A stretch of 64,000 nucleotides of DNA, taken from Rubrolithibacter sp043763625 (GTDB taxonomy: Bacteria > Bacteroidota > Bacteroidia > Sphingobacteriales > Sphingobacteriaceae). The notes under the pieces were generated by a model, which had not been told where the DNA came from, ran no database searches, and saw only the letters and a list, made by a program, of their open reading frames with translations. Positions 9,178 to 17,249 of this stretch are shown here, piece after piece. The stretch's first letter is position 1; each line of letters opens with the position of its first letter. The stretch lies in the NCBI GenBank assembly GCA_043763625.1, contig JAYULL010000187.1, forward strand, positions 15,391 through 79,390. The letters run 5' to 3'. The position numbers and the translations under genes are program-made.

Positions 9178-9185
9178 TATATTTG
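9178..9185 (+). promoter_or_regulatory. TAnnTTTG promoter box upstream of sodA
   Basis: TATATTTG is an exact -7 consensus ending 36 nt before the sodA ATG. The -33 region is not clear. Confidence 0.5.
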
Positions 9186-9221
9186 TGTTCTTTACATTGT
9201 TTAACCCTAAAACTAAATATT

Positions 9222-9833
9222 ATGGCATTTTCACTACCGGCGTTACCATACGCAACAGATGCATTAGAACCTACAATAGACAGAGCAACAATGGAAATCC
9301 ACCACGGCAAGCATCACCAAGCCTATGTGGATAACCTGAACAAAGCCTTAGCGGGAACCGAAGGAGAAAATGCAACCATTGAAGATCTATTAAAAAATAT
9401 ATCAAAATATCCCGCCCCGGTACGAAACAATGGAGGCGGTCATTATAACCATACTCTGTTTTGGTCTATCTTATCACCCAGCACAGGCGGCGAACCAAGT
9501 GGAGAGTTAGCATCAGCTATTATTGAAGCTTTCGGTTCTGTAGACGAATTAAAGAAGAAAATAGCTGAAGCAGGCGCAACCCGTTTCGGCTCGGGTTGGG
9601 CTTGGTTAACTGTCAGTGCCGACGGTAAACTTCAAGTTTCTTCAACACCGAATCAAGATAACCCCTTAATGGATGTTGCAGAAGTTAAGGGAACTCCTAT
9701 TTTGGGTATTGACGTTTGGGAACATGCTTATTATCTGAAATATCAGAACAAACGCCCTGATTACCTTGTCGCAGTTTGGAATGTAGTTAATTGGGATGAG
9801 GTATCAGAACGTTACATCAAGGCGAAAAAATAA
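9222..9833 (+). CDS. sodA: superoxide dismutase, Mn-type
   Basis: 203 residues with no signal peptide, so cytoplasmic. The metal ligands are the His in MEIHHGKHH (His27), the His in NHTLFW, and Asp and His in DVWEHAYY. The block GGGHYNHTLFW, with Gly rather than Gln at the metal-discriminating position, and the Gln in NQDNPLM are the manganese-type (or cambialistic) pattern rather than the strict iron pattern. The ATG at 9222 was chosen over an upstream TTG because homologues start at this MAFSLPALPY. It is followed by a terminator, a tiny lipoprotein and, convergently, oxyR. Confidence 0.93.
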   Translation: MAFSLPALPYATDALEPTIDRATMEIHHGKHHQAYVDNLNKALAGTEGENATIEDLLKNISKYPAPVRNNGGGHYNHTLFWSILSPSTGGEPSGELASAIIEAFGSVDELKKKIAEAGATRFGSGWAWLTVSADGKLQVSSTPNQDNPLMDVAEVKGTPILGIDVWEHAYYLKYQNKRPDYLVAVWNVVNWDEVSERYIKAKK

Positions 9834-9858
9834 TCCTATAGGTAAAACTTTTTAATTG

Positions 9859-9892
9859 AAAGTAGTGTATTTAACAATGCACTACTTTTTTT
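9859..9892 (+). terminator. intrinsic terminator after sodA
   Basis: AAAGTAGTG pairs with CACTACTTT across a 12-nt loop, and a run of T follows. It lies directly past the sodA stop. Confidence 0.75.
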
Positions 9893-9910
9893 ATTTGAAA
9901 TTTTACTGTC

Positions 9911-10078
9911 ATGAGAAATAGAATATTATTTGCAGCCCTTATTTTGGTTACTCTGCTTACAAGTTGCGAAGTTGTGGGCGATATTTTTAAAGCAGGCGCT
10001 TATACCGCTATAATTGGTATTGTTATAGTTGTTGCATTAATTCTTTGGCTATTTAATCGCTTTCGCGGGAGAAGTTAA
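9911..10078 (+). CDS. tiny membrane lipoprotein (55 aa)
   Basis: The ATG at 9911 opens a 55-codon frame ending in TAA at 10078. The product has a lipoprotein signal with lipobox LLTSC near residue 19, then a second hydrophobic segment (about 32-48, AIIGIVIVVALILWLF) and a basic tail (NRFRGRS). Short lipoproteins of this layout are common in Bacteroidota and sometimes carry misleading enzyme names; nothing here supports an enzymatic role. The stop overlaps the convergent oxyR stop by 4 nt. It follows the sodA terminator and lies between two oxidative-stress genes. Confidence 0.75.
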   Translation: MRNRILFAALILVTLLTSCEVVGDIFKAGAYTAIIGIVIVVALILWLFNRFRGRS

Positions 10079-11013
10079 ACAAAGATTTGCATAACTTCTT
10101 TGCTGTTTCGGCTTTGCATTTTTTCCGGAACTGCCTGAAGTATTTCACTTTGTAAAGCAGAAATAACGGTTCGTTTAGCAAAGCTTCGCGGAACAACAAT
10201 ACTAATTTCTCTTACGGGTCCGGGAGACTTAAAAGGCCGTATCCGCTCTAATTGTTGTTGGGTAAAGTTTAAAATACTCAACTCCGGAAGTATGGTTATA
10301 CCTCCCTTAATATCAACCAATCTCTTAAGGGTTTCGATACTTCCGGTGTTATACTCTAATATCCTGTCATTTTCTTGCTTTCTTTTCCGGCATAAGTTAA
10401 GAATCTGATTTCGCATACAATGCCCTTCATTCAGCAACCATAAATGTTGCGTATCAATGTCGGCAGCTTGAATCTCTTTCTTCTTTTTAAGGGGATCTGA
10501 TTCAGCAAGGTAAGCAACAAAACCTTCATAATAAATCGGAATCTCTTTTAAAGCCTTATCCTCAACCGGAGTTGACAGGATTCCGCAATCCAATAATCCT
10601 AACTTAATACTTTGGATAATTTGATCAGTAGTATATTCCGAAATTATCAGTTGTATCTTCGGAAATTTTAGAGAGAAGCCTGCTGTAATTTGCGGAAACA
10701 GGTATGGAGCTACTGTAGGTATTACCCCGATTTTCAACTCTCCCGCAAGTTCGTTTTTAAAATCAGCAACAATTTCCTCAAGCTTGGCCGTTTCTGAAAG
10801 AATATCTCGTGCCTGCTCAATTATTCTCAAGCCTATTGGAGTTGGCGAAACCGGTTGCTTACTTCTATCAAAAAGCTTTACGCCCAAGCCGTCTTCTAAT
10901 TTTTGAACTTGCACGCTTAATGTAGGCTGGGTAACAAAACACTTTTCTGCAGCAACAACAAAACTTCGATAGGTATCAATAGCAATTATATATTCTAATT
11001 GAACAAGAGTCAT
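10075..11013 (-). CDS. oxyR: LysR-family hydrogen-peroxide sensor OxyR
   Basis: 312 residues: an N-terminal winged helix-turn-helix (FVVAAEKCFVTQPTLSVQVQKLE) and a LysR effector-binding domain. The peroxide-sensing cysteines are at 199 and 208 in GHCMRNQILNLC, the same spacing and numbering as E. coli OxyR, where oxidation makes a disulfide that switches on antioxidant genes. It is convergent with the small lipoprotein, and sodA lies just beyond. It probably controls peroxide genes elsewhere; no catalase or ahpC is in this window. A terminator for glmS lies just upstream. Confidence 0.93.
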   Translation of the reverse strand: MTLVQLEYIIAIDTYRSFVVAAEKCFVTQPTLSVQVQKLEDGLGVKLFDRSKQPVSPTPIGLRIIEQARDILSETAKLEEIVADFKNELAGELKIGVIPTVAPYLFPQITAGFSLKFPKIQLIISEYTTDQIIQSIKLGLLDCGILSTPVEDKALKEIPIYYEGFVAYLAESDPLKKKKEIQAADIDTQHLWLLNEGHCMRNQILNLCRKRKQENDRILEYNTGSIETLKRLVDIKGGITILPELSILNFTQQQLERIRPFKSPGPVREISIVVPRSFAKRTVISALQSEILQAVPEKMQSRNSKEVMQIFV

Positions 11014-11031
11014 AAGTAAATTGCTTTATAC

Positions 11032-11068
11032 AAAAACAGTCCGTAGTAAATATAACCACGGACTGTTT
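11032..11068 (-). terminator. intrinsic terminator after glmS
   Basis: On the minus strand AAACAGTCCG pairs with CGGACTGTTT across a loop of about 15 nt and runs into TTTTTG. It lies 20 nt past the glmS stop and just in front of oxyR. Confidence 0.7.
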
Positions 11069-11087
11069 AATAACAATTATCTGAGTA

Positions 11088-12923
11088 TTATTCTACCGTA
11101 ACAGACTTAGCAAGATTTCTCGGCTGATCTACATTACATCCTCTCATTACTGCTATGTGATATGAAAGCAGCTGAAGAGGAATGGTAGCCAATAACGGAA
11201 GAAACGCCTCATCAGTATCAGGAATTTCAATTACGTGATCTGCCATTTTTCTAACGTCTGTATCTCCTTCAGTTACTATAGCAATTACACTTCCTTTTCT
11301 TGCCTTCACTTCTTGAATATTACTTATCACCTTTTCGTAAGATGAATTTTTCGTGGCAATAAATACTACAGGCATATGCTCGTCAATTAAAGCAATAGGC
11401 CCGTGTTTCATTTCTGCTGCAGGATATCCTTCTGCATGGATGTATGATATTTCTTTCAGCTTTAGCGCACCTTCGAGTGCCACCGGAAAGGCTGAACCAC
11501 GTCCCAAAAACAGGCAGTTTTTAGAGTCTTTGTATTCTGCTGCAATTACCTTAACCTTTTCGTTTGTTTGCAGGCATTTTTCAATCAGACTCGGAATTTC
11601 TTCCAGTTCGGTTAATAAACTGATTAACTTGGTTTGCGTAATTGTACCTCTTTGTTGGGCAGTATAAAATGCTAATAAAGTTAAGGCTGTAACTTGAGCC
11701 GTGAAGGCTTTAGTAGAAGCTACCCCAATTTCAGGACCGGCGTGTGTATAAATTCCCGCATGGGTAATACGCGGAATCGAAGCTCCAACAACGTTACAAA
11801 TCCCGAATATTGTGGCTCCCCTTTCTTTTGCCATTTCTATTGCCGCCATTGTATCTGCTGTTTCTCCCGATTGAGAAATAGCGATAACAATATCCTTCTC
11901 GGATATTATCGGATTTCTATAACGGAATTCTGACGCATATTCCACTTCTACCGGAATTCGTGCATATTCTTCGATTAAGTATTCGCCCACCAAGCCGGCA
12001 TGCCAAGAGGTTCCGCAGGCGACAATTAAAATACGATTAACATTTTTTAATTTTTCGGAATAATCCTTTATACCTCCGAGTTGTACCATCCCTTCATTAG
12101 GGTAGATTCGTCCCCTCATACAGTTTTTGACGGCGTTGGGCTGCTCGTAAATTTCTTTCAGCATAAAATGATCGAACCCGCCTTTTTCAAGCATTTCGAG
12201 CTTTAAGTCAAGAGCATGAATAGAAGGTGTTTGTATCACATTATCGATACTTTTTATTATGAGTTCGTCACGTTTAAGATATGCTATTTCGTTATCTTTT
12301 AAGTAAATAACGTTTTTTGTATATTCAATCAGCGGAGAGGCATCAGATGCAATAAAATATTCCTTTTCACCAACTCCAAGTACCATGGGGCTCCCCTTTC
12401 TTGCTGCGATCAGTAAGTCAGGATCTTCTTTGCTCATAATTACTATTGCATAGGCCCCAACTACCTTATTTAATGCTACTCGTACGGCTTCGCGTATATC
12501 TAAATTTTCTTGTTGATGTATATCCTCAATGAAATGAATTAATACTTCAGTATCAGTATCACTTTTAAATACATGACCTTTGGAGATCAAATTTTCTTTT
12601 AGAGTTGCGTAATTTTCTATTATCCCGTTATGGATTATCACCAAGTTCTCATCCATTGAAGTATGCGGATGAGAATTTCGGTCGGAAGGTTCACCGTGAG
12701 TTGCCCACCGCGTATGGCCCATTCCCGAAGTCCCTTCGGTAGCTTGTCCTGCCACAAAATGTTTAAGCTCACTTACTTTTCCTGCTTTTTTATAAATGCG
12801 AAGCTCGCCATTCATTAAGGCAACTCCAGCACTGTCATATCCACGATACTCTAAACGCTGAAGTCCTTTAATTACTATTTCATAAGCATTACGATGGCCA
12901 ATATAGCCGACTATTCCACACAT
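11088..12923 (-). CDS. glmS: glutamine--fructose-6-phosphate aminotransferase (isomerizing)
   Basis: 611 residues, the standard length. Cys2 after the initiator Met is the glutaminase nucleophile (MCGIVGYIG). The N-terminal Ntn amidotransferase domain has RGYDSAG, HTRWATHG and the NSHPH block, and two SIS sugar-isomerase domains follow, with ACGTSWHAG and SQSGETADT. The C-terminus is DQPRNLAKSVTVE. The enzyme makes glucosamine-6-phosphate, the entry to peptidoglycan and lipid A precursors. It is the last gene of a probable minus-strand group with a DUF4270 lipoprotein and a half glycogen synthase (57 and 13 nt gaps). Confidence 0.97.
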   Translation of the reverse strand: MCGIVGYIGHRNAYEIVIKGLQRLEYRGYDSAGVALMNGELRIYKKAGKVSELKHFVAGQATEGTSGMGHTRWATHGEPSDRNSHPHTSMDENLVIIHNGIIENYATLKENLISKGHVFKSDTDTEVLIHFIEDIHQQENLDIREAVRVALNKVVGAYAIVIMSKEDPDLLIAARKGSPMVLGVGEKEYFIASDASPLIEYTKNVIYLKDNEIAYLKRDELIIKSIDNVIQTPSIHALDLKLEMLEKGGFDHFMLKEIYEQPNAVKNCMRGRIYPNEGMVQLGGIKDYSEKLKNVNRILIVACGTSWHAGLVGEYLIEEYARIPVEVEYASEFRYRNPIISEKDIVIAISQSGETADTMAAIEMAKERGATIFGICNVVGASIPRITHAGIYTHAGPEIGVASTKAFTAQVTALTLLAFYTAQQRGTITQTKLISLLTELEEIPSLIEKCLQTNEKVKVIAAEYKDSKNCLFLGRGSAFPVALEGALKLKEISYIHAEGYPAAEMKHGPIALIDEHMPVVFIATKNSSYEKVISNIQEVKARKGSVIAIVTEGDTDVRKMADHVIEIPDTDEAFLPLLATIPLQLLSYHIAVMRGCNVDQPRNLAKSVTVE

Positions 12924-12980
12924 TTTCTAATGTTTTAAACGAAATTAAAGAAAAAACCGACAGGATAGAAAGTAAGCCGT

Positions 12981-14432
12981 TTATTGTGACAATTTTGTAT
13001 AGGTAATTACCAGTTTCATTCTCACACCTGAAGAACTCTTTGAACCAGCGCCTAAAGCCAATTGAGCCGCAGTCGTTCCGGAGGGATAAGCGTCAGTTGT
13101 ACGTTGGTTAATGTCCAATAAATTACTGCCATTATTTCCTCTACGAATTTTACCTATGTCTTCTTTTACCGGTGCTATATAAGAATCATAATTAGTTGCA
13201 CGGCCCGTTACAATATTTTGAATGTAAGATGTAACATTGAACGTATAGGTCTTTTTAGTTTTATCAAAAAAACCTCCGTAATCAGTAAACGCTCGAGTAA
13301 TTCCGGAAATTTGGCCCCAATCGTTATCCGGAATTTCTTGACGCTGACCAGCAATATCGGTAGTATATAAGATGAGTCTCCGAGGATTGCCAAACGGATT
13401 TGCTGTATTTTCTTCAACAGTTAATATGAGCCGGGCTTTATTTACGGATATATTGCCAAGCCTTTTTAACTCACCTAAATAAGGGAAGTTAATTTTGGTT
13501 CTTAAGCCCCCCAGCGCTTGACTGTACACAGTAGGTGCATTCGGAATATTAATACCGGTTGCGACTTCACTGCCCGAATAATCATGCTTGAATGAAGATG
13601 CTGCATTCTCAACAGGAAAATTAATCACCGATTTTTGCTTTTTCGTTCCGGTAGATCGTGTATAGTATAGCTCAAGGCGACTAATTCTACCCTTGTCTAT
13701 GGCATCTAAAAATACAATCCCCCCGTTTCCTGAGCTTTGGCTTTTATCAATTGTTATGTAAAACCCTTTGAATGCCGATTGGAAGTTTGTTTTGACCGTT
13801 TTTCCCTCAATAATAGGGTTCATTAACTCGGTGGTAATAAAATTTGCATCAATAGGAATGCGCAGCTGCCCCGCTATTTTTTGCACGGTATCAGCTTTTC
13901 CGGGCCTGATAAAATTAATTGAAATACTGTCTTTAACACGAAAATTAGCCACTTTTTTAGTTCCGATTACAGTAGGATTTATATTCCACACCTTACTACT
14001 GTAAGGAACACTTCGATCAGGGTTTATAATTTCTTTAAGATGATGTACGTTAATGGTATAGGCGCTGCTACTTGTCGTATCATGATAAAATTCATTGCCT
14101 AATTTTAAAACTAACACAACAGAATCTATGGTTGGTAAAGTGCCGAAGGTTATCTCCGCACTATCAGGATAGGTTATCGAAGCCGCTAAACTCGCGTCTG
14201 TTTGCCCGAATACTGAACTTTTCATAAACCCGAGAGCATGCTGCTGAAGGTTATTAGAAACTAAACTATCCTCCGCAACCGTTTGGGCTGTCACTGTAGA
14301 AGTATCAGTAAGTGTTCCTGAAATTTTATCCGCTTCATTAATATCAAGCCCGATGGTTTCTGAATCATGGCAGGCGGTAAAAGTAAAAAGACCTACTAAC
14401 AGAGTTAATAAGTCTAGTCTAAAATATCTCAT
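12981..14432 (-). CDS. DUF4270 family lipoprotein
   Basis: 483 residues with a lipoprotein signal (lipobox FTAC at about residue 20, followed by HDSETIGLD). The mature protein is beta-rich with no catalytic motif that I recognise. The N-terminal SETIGLD...GTLTDTSTVTA section and the IDSVVLVLKL block are typical of the Bacteroidota DUF4270 family. It is probably surface or periplasmic and its function is unknown. It lies between the half glycogen synthase and glmS, an arrangement I associate with this locus in related genomes. Confidence 0.85.
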   Translation of the reverse strand: MRYFRLDLLTLLVGLFTFTACHDSETIGLDINEADKISGTLTDTSTVTAQTVAEDSLVSNNLQQHALGFMKSSVFGQTDASLAASITYPDSAEITFGTLPTIDSVVLVLKLGNEFYHDTTSSSAYTINVHHLKEIINPDRSVPYSSKVWNINPTVIGTKKVANFRVKDSISINFIRPGKADTVQKIAGQLRIPIDANFITTELMNPIIEGKTVKTNFQSAFKGFYITIDKSQSSGNGGIVFLDAIDKGRISRLELYYTRSTGTKKQKSVINFPVENAASSFKHDYSGSEVATGINIPNAPTVYSQALGGLRTKINFPYLGELKRLGNISVNKARLILTVEENTANPFGNPRRLILYTTDIAGQRQEIPDNDWGQISGITRAFTDYGGFFDKTKKTYTFNVTSYIQNIVTGRATNYDSYIAPVKEDIGKIRRGNNGSNLLDINQRTTDAYPSGTTAAQLALGAGSKSSSGVRMKLVITYTKLSQ

Positions 14433-14445
14433 TTAAGTTATCCTC

Positions 14446-15270
14446 TTAAGCTAAAGAAACGGTTTCCTCGTTTGCAATTTCTTCGTAAAGGTTATAATAA
14501 TTTTCGAAATCAGAAGTGGCTTCGAAGTTTAACACCGGTTTTTGAGAGTTTTTAACAAAATTTAACACGTCGCTACTTATCTCGCCATCTCCAAAAACCA
14601 CTCCGTCTGAGTAAGAAACGGCTCCAATGTGTAATGCATCGCAGGTAGCATCTTTATAGATTTCTGTTTGCGACTCGTTCATGCCATTCATCAAGGCTTT
14701 TCTTGCAAACTCCTTATTTAAGGATTCATCAAAACCATTTTTATATACAGAATAAATAACTTTTGAGTTTTTAAAAGTCGGATCATCGCTATAGCAAGTT
14801 TTAAGATAAAGAGGCACGAGCGAACTCATCCACCCGTGGCAATGAACAACATCCGGAGCCCATCCTAACTTTTTAACCGTCTCAAGGGCACCTTTACAAA
14901 AGAAAATGGTGCGCTCGTCATTATCGGCATAGAATTTATTACCGGTATCGCTAAACACTTGCTTACGCTGAAAATATTCTTCGTTGTCCAAAAAATAAAC
15001 TTGCATGCGCGCCGAAGGGATAGAAGCGACTTTAATAATTAACGGATTGTCGTTATCATCAATGATAATATTCATTCCTGAAAGACGAATAACCTCATGC
15101 AGACGATTTCGACGCTCATTGATGTTTCCGAAACGAGGCATTAGGATTCGGATTTCAAATCCTTTGTCCTGCATCGCTTGCGGAAGCTTGCGAGTAATTT
15201 CTGAAATTTCAGTTAGCTCCAGGAAAGGCGACATCTCGTGGGTAACAAACAATAGCTTTGTTTTTGTCAT
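14446..15270 (-). CDS. glycogen/starch synthase catalytic N-half (GT5 domain only)
   Basis: About 274 residues resembling the N-terminal Rossmann half of GT5 starch/glycogen synthases (KLLFVTHEMSPFLELTEIS, IRILMPRFG, DVVHCHGWMSSLVPLYLK). Full-length GlgA is about 480 residues; the C-terminal GT-B half with the nucleotide-sugar site is absent and the frame ends cleanly, so this is not a recent break. The ADP-glucose-binding KxGGL signature is replaced by ELTEIS, so glycosyl transfer is doubtful. The ATG at 15270 is preferred over a TTG two codons upstream. It diverges from panC. Confidence 0.8.
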   Translation of the reverse strand: MTKTKLLFVTHEMSPFLELTEISEITRKLPQAMQDKGFEIRILMPRFGNINERRNRLHEVIRLSGMNIIIDDNDNPLIIKVASIPSARMQVYFLDNEEYFQRKQVFSDTGNKFYADNDERTIFFCKGALETVKKLGWAPDVVHCHGWMSSLVPLYLKTCYSDDPTFKNSKVIYSVYKNGFDESLNKEFARKALMNGMNESQTEIYKDATCDALHIGAVSYSDGVVFGDGEISSDVLNFVKNSQKPVLNFEATSDFENYYNLYEEIANEETVSLA

Positions 15271-15317
15271 CTCCAATACTTGTTAAGTTGTGTTTAAAAG
15301 AAAAGAAATTCGGAGTG

Positions 15318-15325
15318 CAAATATA
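15318..15325 (-). promoter_or_regulatory. TAnnTTTG promoter box for the half glycogen synthase operon
   Basis: The minus strand reads TATATTTG, an exact -7 consensus, 47 nt upstream of the ATG at 15270. It could drive the glycogen-synthase-like, DUF4270 and glmS genes together. Confidence 0.4.
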
Positions 15326-15412
15326 AGGATTATAATGAAACCTCAACGAATTATACAAGCGGTGTTTGCTTTTCTTATTTAAATGTACAATTTTGCCTCC
15401 TAAAATTTCTAA

Positions 15413-16255
15413 TTGAAAATTTTTACCTCCAAGAGTGGTTTAGGTTCATATCTGAGTCTAAAAAAATCAGGCGGCAATACAACGGTCGGCTTTGTTCCTA
15501 CAATGGGCGCCCTGCACACGGGGCATATTTCACTCGTTAAAACAGCACTTGACAGGTGTGATATCGTTGTATGCAGCGTGTTTGTAAACCCTACCCAATT
15601 CAACGATCCCGCCGACCTGAAAAAATACCCTAGACCTATTAAGGCAGACATCGCCAAGCTTGAAGTAGTAGGTTGCCATATTCTTTTCGCACCGGAAGTT
15701 GAAGAAATGTACAACAAAAATGAAAAATGGGATTTTGACTTGGGTGTTATCGAGCATATACTTGAAGGTAAACATCGGCCGGGACACTACCGGGGAGTAA
15801 CTCAAATTGTAAAAAAGCTCTTTGATATAATTAATCCGCATATCGCATTCTTCGGACAAAAAGATTTTCAACAGTTTAAGGTTATCGAAAACCTGATTGA
15901 AAGATATGAATTGCCGGTGAAATTAGTTATGTGCGAAACCGTGCGTGATTCATCCGGTTTAGCACTTAGTTCCCGAAACGTTTATTTGTCGGAAGTTGAA
16001 CGAAATCAAGCACTAATATTATCGACTGTTTTAAATAAGACCAAAGAAAATTTCCGACAAAAAACTATTATACAACTTAAAGAAGAAGCTATAGAATTTT
16101 TAAATCAAGCCGAAAATTTTCGGTTGGAGTATTTTGAGATTTGTAATTCGGATACTCTTTTACCTGCATTAACTGAAACAGAACCGGGGATTGTAGCATT
16201 GGTAGCTGCTTATGTAGGCGATACAAGACTTATTGACAATCTCATTCTCAGGTAA
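15413..16255 (+). CDS. panC: pantothenate synthetase
   Basis: 280 residues, full length. It condenses pantoate with beta-alanine using ATP. The HIGH-type nucleotide motif is in PTMGALHTGHISL, and GQKDFQQ and the SSRNVYLS loop are present. The start is TTG at 15413: the N-terminus MKIFTSKSGLG aligns with the family start and no in-frame ATG lies nearby. It is followed by panD (62 nt), which supplies its beta-alanine, and it diverges from the half glycogen synthase. Confidence 0.95.
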   Translation: MKIFTSKSGLGSYLSLKKSGGNTTVGFVPTMGALHTGHISLVKTALDRCDIVVCSVFVNPTQFNDPADLKKYPRPIKADIAKLEVVGCHILFAPEVEEMYNKNEKWDFDLGVIEHILEGKHRPGHYRGVTQIVKKLFDIINPHIAFFGQKDFQQFKVIENLIERYELPVKLVMCETVRDSSGLALSSRNVYLSEVERNQALILSTVLNKTKENFRQKTIIQLKEEAIEFLNQAENFRLEYFEICNSDTLLPALTETEPGIVALVAAYVGDTRLIDNLILR

Positions 16256-16305
16256 ATTTGCTGCCCCTTGGAAACGCTCATTTAAAGTTGCAATAAAAGT
16301 TTTAC

Positions 16306-16313
16306 TAATTTTG
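16306..16313 (+). promoter_or_regulatory. TAnnTTTG box abutting panD
   Basis: TAATTTTG matches the -7 consensus and ends 4 nt before the panD ATG. If used, panD would be made from a leaderless transcript in addition to any read-through from panC. No clear -33 element is at the usual spacing, so this may be chance in AT-rich DNA. Confidence 0.3.
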
Positions 16314-16317
16314 CCGA

Positions 16318-16668
16318 ATGGTTATTGAGATTTTGAAGTCGAAGATTCATCGGGTAAAGGTGACGCAGGCAGAATTGAATTATGTAGGAAGCATTACCAT
16401 TGATGAAGAATTGCTCGAAGCGGCCAATATAATTCCGAATGAAAAGGTTCAGGTAGTGAATAACAATAATGGGCAAAGGTTCGAAACTTATGTAATTAAA
16501 GGCGAAAAAGGCACCGGTACTATTTGTCTTAACGGTTCATGTGCCCGCTTAGCTCAAGTAGGCGATATAATTATAGTTATGTCGTATATGCACATACCTA
16601 TAGAAGAAGCCAAGAAATATAGCCCGATTCTTATTTTCCCTGACCAATCAAACAAATTGATCAAATAA
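16318..16668 (+). CDS. panD: aspartate 1-decarboxylase (pyruvoyl enzyme)
   Basis: 116 residues. The self-cleavage site Gly24-Ser25 sits in NYVGSITID, where Ser25 becomes the pyruvoyl group. Tyr and Asn in the NGSCARL block and the KVQVVNNNNG loop are family features. It makes beta-alanine for PanC, encoded just upstream. Length and motif numbering agree with E. coli PanD. Confidence 0.95.
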   Translation: MVIEILKSKIHRVKVTQAELNYVGSITIDEELLEAANIIPNEKVQVVNNNNGQRFETYVIKGEKGTGTICLNGSCARLAQVGDIIIVMSYMHIPIEEAKKYSPILIFPDQSNKLIK

Positions 16669-16729
16669 CTGCCGACCGAATTTCGGAGGCCTCCTTATAT
16701 CAGTATTTTAGGTTAGAAATACCCGGTAA

Positions 16730-17221
16730 ATGAATAATCTTAATTTAGTAGAAGACAAAATTTATACCATAGAAAGGCTTGTTCCTCTGCTAAATGTGTG
16801 GAGATTTTTAGGTCAGAAAATAGTTTTTACTAACGGCTGTTTTGACCTATTACATTTAGGGCATATTGATTACTTAACTAAAGCTGCAGATTTAGGGAAT
16901 AAGCTTGTAATAGGTCTAAATTCAGACAAGTCAACAATAAATTTAAAGGGCCCAACGCGGCCGATAATAGACGAATCTTCTCGGAGCAGATTGCTTGGAG
17001 CTCTGTTTTTTGTAGATGCTGTAGTTTTATTTGACGACGCAACCCCTTATAATTTAATCAATACTGTTAACCCGGATGTACTTGTTAAAGGAGCAGATTA
17101 TACAATAGATAAAATTGTTGGTGCCGATTTTGTTTTGTCAAAGGGCGGCGAAGTTAAAACAGTAACCTATTTAGAAGGTTATTCTACCACAGCGATAGAA
17201 AGAAAAATTAAAAACGGATAG
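16730..17221 (+). CDS. rfaE2: D-glycero-beta-D-manno-heptose 1-phosphate adenylyltransferase
   Basis: 163 residues, the stand-alone nucleotidyltransferase domain corresponding to the C-terminal half of HldE. The HxGH motif is in FTNGCFDLLHLGHIDYL, and GLNSDKST and the C-terminal STTAIERKI are typical. It activates heptose-1-phosphate with ATP for LPS inner core synthesis. The kinase half is not in this window. It lies 61 nt after panD, probably in the same transcript. Confidence 0.92.
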   Translation: MNNLNLVEDKIYTIERLVPLLNVWRFLGQKIVFTNGCFDLLHLGHIDYLTKAADLGNKLVIGLNSDKSTINLKGPTRPIIDESSRSRLLGALFFVDAVVLFDDATPYNLINTVNPDVLVKGADYTIDKIVGADFVLSKGGEVKTVTYLEGYSTTAIERKIKNG

Positions 17222-17249
17222 ATTTTCTTATCCCTATACAACCGGCGTC

